DNA from: Caenorhabditis elegans | Lineage: Eukaryota; Nematoda; Chromadorea; Rhabditida; Rhabditidae | Reading direction: 5' to 3' | Assembly (NCBI RefSeq): GCF_000002985.6 | Contig: NC_003281.10 | Coordinates: 3,906,001 to 3,970,000, forward strand | Length of the DNA: 64,000 nt | Part shown: piece after piece, positions 58,051 through 64,000 of the stretch | How positions within the stretch are numbered: position 1 is the stretch's first letter | How the letters are laid out: each line of letters opens with the position of its first letter | The notes under the pieces: model-generated | The model's database searches: none | The model's input: the letters and a program-made list of their open reading frames with translations, nothing else | What the model was told of the DNA's origin: nothing | Made by a program: the position numbers and the translations under genes

Positions 58051-59695
58051 GTTGTTAGTTGGAGAGAAGAGCAGATCGGCAATTCGAGTGGCTTTTCAAG
58101 TTTCGGAAATCGGGAATAACTGATTTTGATATTGATTGGTTACACATTGACTTTTTATGAACTTTCTTTTTTGCTACACGTGGTTTCCGTGAACCTCCAG
58201 TATCTAGTTTTAATGAAAATTATACGTCTATTAAATAAACTTAAAATAAATAAAATTCAATAAAACGTGGAAAAATTTTAATTTTTTAAAAATTTTCGAA
58301 AGCTCAGTTTTCTAATGTACAGCTCCAAAGTACAAAAAAAACTCTGAATGTACAATAAGGCTTGAATAACTTTAGAAAGTTTTCTTCTTGAGTTACAGGC
58401 GTTTTTTGACACAATAATTGTAGCACTTTAGTTAATTGTTTTCTTTTTGTGTTAATTGTTTTCTTTTTGTGGTTTTTTTAATTAAAAAAACCACAAAATT
58501 TTGAAAACTTTAATGCTTTTTGAAAAATTTTGAAAACTTTAATGCTAGTTTTTGAGCACTTATTCCTGCCTTCGTGCCTGCCTACCACCTATTTTTTAAC
58601 TTTTGGCTTAAGCTGGTTTTTTTTCGAACATCAACCAAATTAAATGAATTAGAGTTTTATGCATTTTATTGATTATTCATGCAATTCGAAAAAAGAGTGA
58701 GAATGGGGAAAGTGTGGGAGAGAGGAAATTCGAATAAAAATAAATCGAATATTAAAAAAAAAAAATTTTAATTCTTTAAAATAAAAAGAAACATGGGGGT
58801 GCGATCGACGCAAAGATTTCAAAGATAAATATTAAAAAGTAGTAGATTCACAAAAAAGATGGTGTGAGGATGAGAGAAAGAGAACAAAATGGTGAAAATA
58901 CATATATAATTCAGCAAAAAAATTGAAGAGATTATGGTAGTTTTGGGTTAAAAATTAAAAATTGAGGATTGCGAAGAGATGAGTAAAATATGACGCCGAA
59001 AAAGGAGACAAAAAATCGATTAAAAATTATATTCGGCAAGATTACATGAATAATCTAGCTCTAAAAAAAGGGAAAAGATGTTGGAGAAGGAGGAGCAAAA
59101 AGACACAGGGAGAAAACAAAAAAAAAGTCTCAGTTTTCGAACACCGGGATCAAATTGGTTGGGGGCTATTATTCTATTTTTCTAGAAATTTCAAAGAAAA
59201 AGTCATTGTCAAAAGTCTCTCTTGAGCAATTGCAAAAAAAATCGGGGGGGCTTGGTCCGTGATCCTCATGAGACTTTGGACAAAATGGGTCGGTTGGATG
59301 GGGCGCAAAAAACTTGAGTAAATTGAGGATGGAGAAGAGGGGGGCGAGGGGCGTCTACTGAAAGAAAACCATCTAGAAGCGATTGAATCACACTTTTCTA
59401 CACTTTCTGAAAGGGATGGAACACAGAGAAAATTGATTGATGGTGGATGGTGGTGGATCCATAAGGTATCCACCGGAGCAAATAGAAAATGGAGCAAAAA
59501 AGCGAGTAGAGTCTAGCATGGTCTAATTTTTAAGAGATTCAGAAACACTATCCGAATCTCTTACTCACAAATGTACTTATTCACACTTTTTACATTTTGT
59601 TACACAACAGACGCGAAGAAAATGGGTGGGGGTGCAGGAAAAAATTGAAAAAAAATTTGAAAAAGACCGATAATCCAATAAGAAAAAAGAATCTT
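58051..59695. other. MSP gene upstream region and probable long msi-1 3' UTR
   Basis: 58051-58200 should carry the MSP gene promoter region. A local tandem repetition lies at 58436-58480 (TTAATTGTTTTCTTTTTGTG twice) and another at 58496-58553 (AAAATTTTGAAAACTTTAATGC twice). A minus-strand AATAAA (TTTATT near 58665) would end msi-1 about 1 kb after its stop, giving a long 3' UTR across 58665-59695. This stretch is unusually free of dispersed repeats, which fits a conserved UTR. Confidence 0.45.
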
Positions 59696-61124
59696 CTAAT
59701 ACTTGCTGTGACTGTGGTAGGACTGTTGATTCATGAACATTTGTGCTTGTGAATCCAAGAGTTGTCCACCATTATTCAGGCTGTAGAGGCTTGCAGTGTC
59801 AAATTGATGGGGTGGACGATTGGATGAACCACCTGGAGTACTCAGACCGGAATAGCCTCCTGGCATGTTGTTGAACACTGAAAGATCTTGAGACAAGTTA
59901 ATTTAAGGATCAACTAGTTGGGTGTTGATCTACTACAGTTATTAGTTTTTTGTTTAGGCATAAAAATGTCTTGGAACATCTATATTTCGGGTCTAGAAAC
60001 AGGTCGGCTTTATAGGCACGCAAATAGGCAGGTAGGGTGCTTGCCTAAAGGTCCTACTTCTAATTACAAGTATCATATGTTGAATGTTGTTAAAAAAGGA
60101 TGTCATCTATTCATTTCAATAATAATCTAAATTTCGTGAAGTTAGTGCATCTCGGAACTGTGCCTATCTGATTCTTACCTGCATGCCTACGGCTTATTAT
60201 TTTCTAAATTCAGGGATTCAATGTTGACTTGCCCTAATGCCTAAGTGCCTGGATAATGCCTATCCTACGAGAGACCTGGTGAAAGCACAGGATGTTAGTT
60301 AATTTGTTGATATAGTCACGATTAGGCAGTCATTGTTTTTTCTGTTCATTTCTAATATATGCTCACCATTTGTAAAGTTAGGATACATCAAATTTCCTCC
60401 AAATCGTGGCAAGTACTGTGCGTAGGCGAGCAGAGTCTCTGGTGGCATTCCATATAAATTTCTGGCCGCAGCAGCCCGCGACTTGTTTAATTGCACCGGA
60501 AGCATGACCTGAAATGTTAAGTGTTCTGTTTTGTTGTCTGTGCAGAAACGAAATAATGAAGCCTACCTCCTTTGGCTGTGCTTTTTTGCATTCCACCATT
60601 TTTCCATTAATCTCGTGAAAATGAATTTCGCACACTTTATCGGCTACCTCGTCGCTATCAAATGTGACGAACCCGAATCCTGAAATTTTTTAAAACTAAG
60701 TAAAAAGTAAAAAAATTAAAGAATGTGCTTTCTGCACAATTTTCAGCAGCAATTCCTCACACTAGTCATGTTTTTACAACTTTTTGCCAAATTTTGCAAA
60801 TCTAGAAAATGACCTATTGAGGAGGATATTTTCATTAGAATTTAGTGCTTGGATAATCTCTCGAAACATTCCTGCAATTTTCAAGTCTCTTTCCAACAAA
60901 AATGGAAAAAAATTAACGTCACATTAAACCGTATTTTCAGATTCACAGGAACACTACAATTAGCAAAAGTTTACCCACTTACCTCTATGCCTCTGTGTGG
61001 CCTTATCGAACATTAGCATTGCGTCCTCAACTTTTCCATATGTCTCGAAATACTGTTTCATGTCTTCAAGAGTCGATGTGGCTGATAGACCTCCGATGAA
61101 TACTTTTTTCGTTTTGGTGACCAA
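59696..61124 (-). CDS. msi-1: Musashi RNA-binding protein, RRM2 and C-terminal part (runs off the right edge)
   Basis: Neural RNA-binding protein that controls translation through 3' UTR sites. Exons in the window: 61124-60983, 60679-60567, 60508-60367 and 59877-59696. RRM2 is complete: RNP2 is [11 protein letters not shown]1 is RGFGFVTF, and the domain ends [18 protein letters not shown], near identical to Musashi of flies and vertebrates. The tail is Tyr/Asn/Gln-rich ([38 protein letters not shown]) and ends SYHSHSKY. The first RRM is not found anywhere up to base 64000, so a long intron must separate it. A possible extra exon at 61338-61235 is listed separately. Confidence 0.95.
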
Positions 61125-61234
61125 CTGAAAATTGGAAAATTAAAATTAATTTTTAAAGTATAATTTCAATTCATTTTATGATCAATTAGTTAGTTTCATG
61201 CAGCAAAATTTTGCACATTTTTCACATTACGTAC

Positions 61235-61338
61235 ACCAATACCAGCTACCGATGGGATAGACGGAATCGCAGCCAGCTGTGGAATACCGTATGCCACATA
61301 AGCCATCAGATGAGTCTTTGGATATATGTAGTTCTTCC
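61235..61338 (-). CDS. msi-1: Possible additional msi-1 exon upstream of RRM2
   Basis: 104 nt bounded by a good acceptor (AATATATCCAG) and a GTACGT donor. Read in the only open frame it gives KNYIYPKTHLMAYVAYG then IPQLAAIPSIPSVAGIG, and it joins in frame to [14 protein letters not shown]. The peptide is hydrophobic and resembles the Ala/Pro/Gly/Tyr-rich tails of Musashi proteins rather than the usual short RRM1-RRM2 linker. Because 104 is not a multiple of three, it cannot be a simple skip-or-include exon with fixed neighbours. It may belong to an alternative 5' form or be a chance frame. Confidence 0.4.
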
Positions 61339-61345
61339 CTGGATA

Positions 61346-64000
61346 TATTGGAAGATTTTGAAAGAATACGGTAAAGAAACGGTAGAGTTTACGAAATAGG
61401 CGGCAAGAAAATAAGTCATTCAAGTGATGGGGCTTGCCCTAATTCGAAGCTCAAACCTAAGCCTTAGCCTATTTGGAATGCTTAATAAAATATGTACATT
61501 TGTTGCTATTTTATTTCTCTTACTCAAAATGACGTAAAACATGGAGCTACCTCCGGAAGTTTCAAGCTTAAAGTTTAAAGGTTTCAATGGCTCGTGGAGC
61601 CCTAAACATGAAAACAGCAAGGCTACAAGAAAAAGAAAAAAGTAGAAAGGGTCTCGTAGACCGATTAAAAGTAAGTAAGGAAGAGCAAACGGCGTGAATA
61701 TGTGTGTACGGCGGGGCTCTCTGAAGAGACCCACCCCCCCCCCCCCCCCCTTCATGTATGCTCGAATGAAAAGTGGTTTGAGCTTTTGAAGAAGTAGAAG
61801 CAAGAAGGAAAAACGAGTAGGAGGAGGACCACTCTATTTCCCAGAAGGTCCCTTTTTCTACTCAACCTGATGGAGAGACCACGCCTACCTCTAGTATTTT
61901 TGGGAGGTAACACCTTGTTCACCACTAAATTTGGATTGACTTGGGTGACCCGGTTCTACGACTTCCATGGAAGACAGGTGTGGTTTCAGGACCTGACGCC
62001 TTCCTGACACCCCTACATCTGGCTTTCACCTCTTTTCCTCAATTTGTGTACATCACACAGTGAGATAGGTACATGTGTCGCAGCGCCCGACACCTTTTGG
62101 GCTCCGCGTCTCCACACCAAGTATTTTACATTAGCAGCCGACGCCGTACAGGTCTAAAAATTTTTCCACTGTTATATTTAGCAGCCGACGTTTTACGAGA
62201 TGGCATTTAATGAAAAATAAAATTAATTAACTAGCAGCCGTCACTTTTCGGGCAACAGTAGGTTTTTTAAAAAACTTTTTTGAAATATTAAAAACTACGC
62301 CGCTCCGTGAAAAAGAGAATTTTTGTTTCAAAAAGCTAAAACTAAAAGAACGCTGGCCACCATTATTCAAAATAATAGAGAAACCGTCAAAAACAATGAG
62401 AAGCTGCTCGAAAAGTGATAGATTACTCGGCTTATTCCTTTTCCTATTCCCGTCATTCCGGGTTTCCTCTTCAAGGTATCTGGGTCCTAGAGAGGAAACA
62501 AAAGTTGACATGGATTTGGCGGCATTCGGGGTGTGATGGGCATGTAATTTGAGATGATGTGACGGAATCGGGGTGGAGGAGGTCGCCGCTGTCAAATGGA
62601 CGGAAAATGGAGGGAAGTGCATAAAGCCATCGCGAACGATAACGAGCATTTGAGAAGTCAATTGGAGAGGAACGGGATAAGAGCATGATTCTCCGGCTGT
62701 TTTTTTTTTTGAGAATACCAAGAAAAACGCTAATTTTTGTCAAAAAAAAAACACAGTAACCGTTCCGAATGGAACCTATTTCATTTGAAACGGAGCTTTA
62801 AACTAGGGCTCGACGGAAAACCCAGCTGTAAAGAATCACTTTGAACTAGAAAAAAAGTTGATCTGAAATTTTTCAGCGCAGTTTTTATTACTTTGCTCAA
62901 AAAGGGGATTTTTGCAAAAATTAATTTGTTATAGCTTTATGATTTTAAGGAGCAGGAAAACCATTTGGAGTCTTTTAAATATTTTTTTAATTCGAAAAAA
63001 ATCCGGATTTTTTTGCTCTATTTTTTGTGTGAAAACGTTTCAAAAGTGTTTTCCAGAGCATACAAAAATTTATAAATGAGCCTAGAGGATTTCTGAAGAT
63101 CACACCGCCTAACCCAAAACAAAAATCATCAATCACTTCAGCGAATTAGAAGAATTAAAAGTTGGGAGAATTAAAAGTTCTCGTCCTTCTCACTAAAATG
63201 AAATGCTCTTGAAGAAATAGAGTATGTATGTGTGTGTGTGTGCCAATTCAAAACCAATATTTCTTTTTTCCACTTGCTCTTCCTTCGCCCGCTCCTCTCA
63301 AAAAGGGGGTTTAAGGGATTCAGAATTGAAGAGCACCCGCTTCATCTCCTTCTTTTCAAATCATCATGAACATGGCCCTAAGAAATGATGGAGAAAACTA
63401 AAAACACAAGGATTTAGAATATATAAATCTAAGGGGCTGCCCAAAAAAAACTAGAAAAAGAAGAAGAAGAAGTATTTCCATAAAATAAGCCTGCAATTAG
63501 GTAGGACGGGGGACCCCATTCAATAGTTTTGTGTGCCGCTACACACACACACTTCTTTTGAATATTCCTGTTGTTGTCGAGGAAAGAAAAAAAGTAAAGG
63601 GGGTCCGTGTGCCACATCACTCACGTTAAATAGCCCTCGATTTGATGCGTTTCCCTCTCAACGTTTTTCTTTTGGGGCTACAAACCATTTGCGCTCCACT
63701 GAACTTTTTGTTTTTGTTTCAGATTTTTTTTTTGGTGGTGGGAGCTAGGGAAAACGGCAAGGATCTGGAGGAGGTTATGGATTAGCCTAGAGCTTTTGTA
63801 GACCAGAATACAATTTGAAAGTTTCCATTCAAAAATACAATTCAAAACTTAGGGGATGCTGGAAAGCGTGACGGGTTACTGGAAAAGCTTGATCTGAAAT
63901 TTATTCAGTATATTTTTTGAAACTGATTTCGGGCCAACAATTTTTTATTTGACTTTTTTAGATTTAGATGGTATCTAGAACAAGGCGTAACACTCCAGAG
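61346..64000. other. Probable long msi-1 intron or upstream region
   Basis: No RRM1 sequence is visible. Contents: a C17 homopolymer at 61734-61750; a cluster of dyad-repeat phrases at 62081-62250 (GCGCCCGACACC, three AGCAGCCG starts); a GC-richer block at about 62440-62690; a GT run near 63228-63240; and a pyrimidine-rich block at about 63250-63350. The 164-codon minus-strand frame at 62227-62721 has no matching splice signals and no recognisable motif, so I do not call it. The CT/GC-rich blocks may be internal promoters. Confidence 0.4.
62081..62250. repeat. Cluster of dyad-repeat fragments (GCAGCCGACG phrases)
   Basis: CAGCGCCCGACACCTTTTGG, TTAGCAGCCGACGCCGTACA, TTAGCAGCCGACGTTTTACG and CTAGCAGCCGTCACTTTTCG occur in series within 170 bp. 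They look like tandem diverged half-sites of the CCGACATCT family. Confidence 0.5.

Noticed and set aside
62227..62721. 164-codon minus-strand open frame right of msi-1
   Set aside because: The longest frame in that region, but it overlaps a second long frame on the same strand, has no family motif, no usable splice partner toward msi-1, and a low-complexity Ser/His-rich composition from a CT-rich block.
1..64000. A CRISPR array, phage, plasmid or bacterial defence system
   Set aside because: The DNA is nematode nuclear sequence with spliced genes; no regularly spaced direct repeats with unique spacers and no prokaryotic operon structure were seen.

Overview
This window is nuclear DNA of a Caenorhabditis nematode, almost certainly C. 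elegans. The evidence is internal. Genes are split by short AT-rich introns with GTAAGT-like donors and TTTCAG acceptors. Many start codons lie a few bases after an extra TTTTCAG site, as expected for spliced-leader trans-splicing. Joined exons give proteins I recognise: a beta-integrin of 809 residues (pat-3), methylmalonyl-CoA mutase (mmcm-1), a nitrilase (nit-1), the neuropeptide precursor nlp-10, and Musashi (msi-1). I associate this set with C. elegans chromosome III. Degenerate TTAGGC (nematode telomere) hexamers also occur. All gene models were assembled by hand from splice signals and reading-frame continuity; every complete model sums to an exact multiple of three.

Layout. 1-1.66 kb: 5' part of mmcm-1 (minus). 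3.3-8.15 kb: pat-3 (minus, 8 coding exons). 8.15-11 kb: upstream region shared with a divergent CCDC47 homologue (plus, 11.0-12.5 kb), which is followed closely by galactose-1-phosphate uridylyltransferase (12.9-14.6 kb); these two may form an operon. A METTL6-like tRNA methyltransferase (minus, 14.7-15.7 kb) converges on the GALT gene with only 62 bp between stop codons. nit-1 (plus, 16.45-17.8 kb) converges on an unrecognised Tyr/Arg/Ser-rich protein gene (minus, 18.15-20.1 kb). A small unknown gene (plus, 22.5-23.1 kb) converges on a RING-like zinc-finger gene (minus, 23.55-25.4 kb). A calpain-like relic (26.8-27.4 kb) lies next to nlp-10 (minus, 27.8-29.9 kb).

30-50.6 kb is a gene desert. 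It holds telomere-like hexamers, a 216-bp tandem repeat, dispersed short repeats and two GC-richer islands, but no coding exon I can support. A Yippee-like gene (plus, 50.6-51.5 kb) follows, then a decayed copy of its last exon, a four-helix membrane protein gene with two alternative first exons (53.6-55.7 kb), an MSP-domain gene (minus, 56.8-58.05 kb) with a broken partial duplicate beside it, and the 3' half of msi-1 (minus, 59.7 kb onward). The first RRM of msi-1 must lie beyond the right edge.

The neighbours belong to unrelated processes: adhesion, propionate and galactose metabolism, tRNA modification, ER protein insertion and neuropeptides. I see no new multi-gene system. The less ordinary material is gene relics (calpain, Yippee, MSP, a GDFN-containing ORF), inverted-repeat elements in introns, overlapping convergent 3' ends, and an unexpected exon in msi-1.
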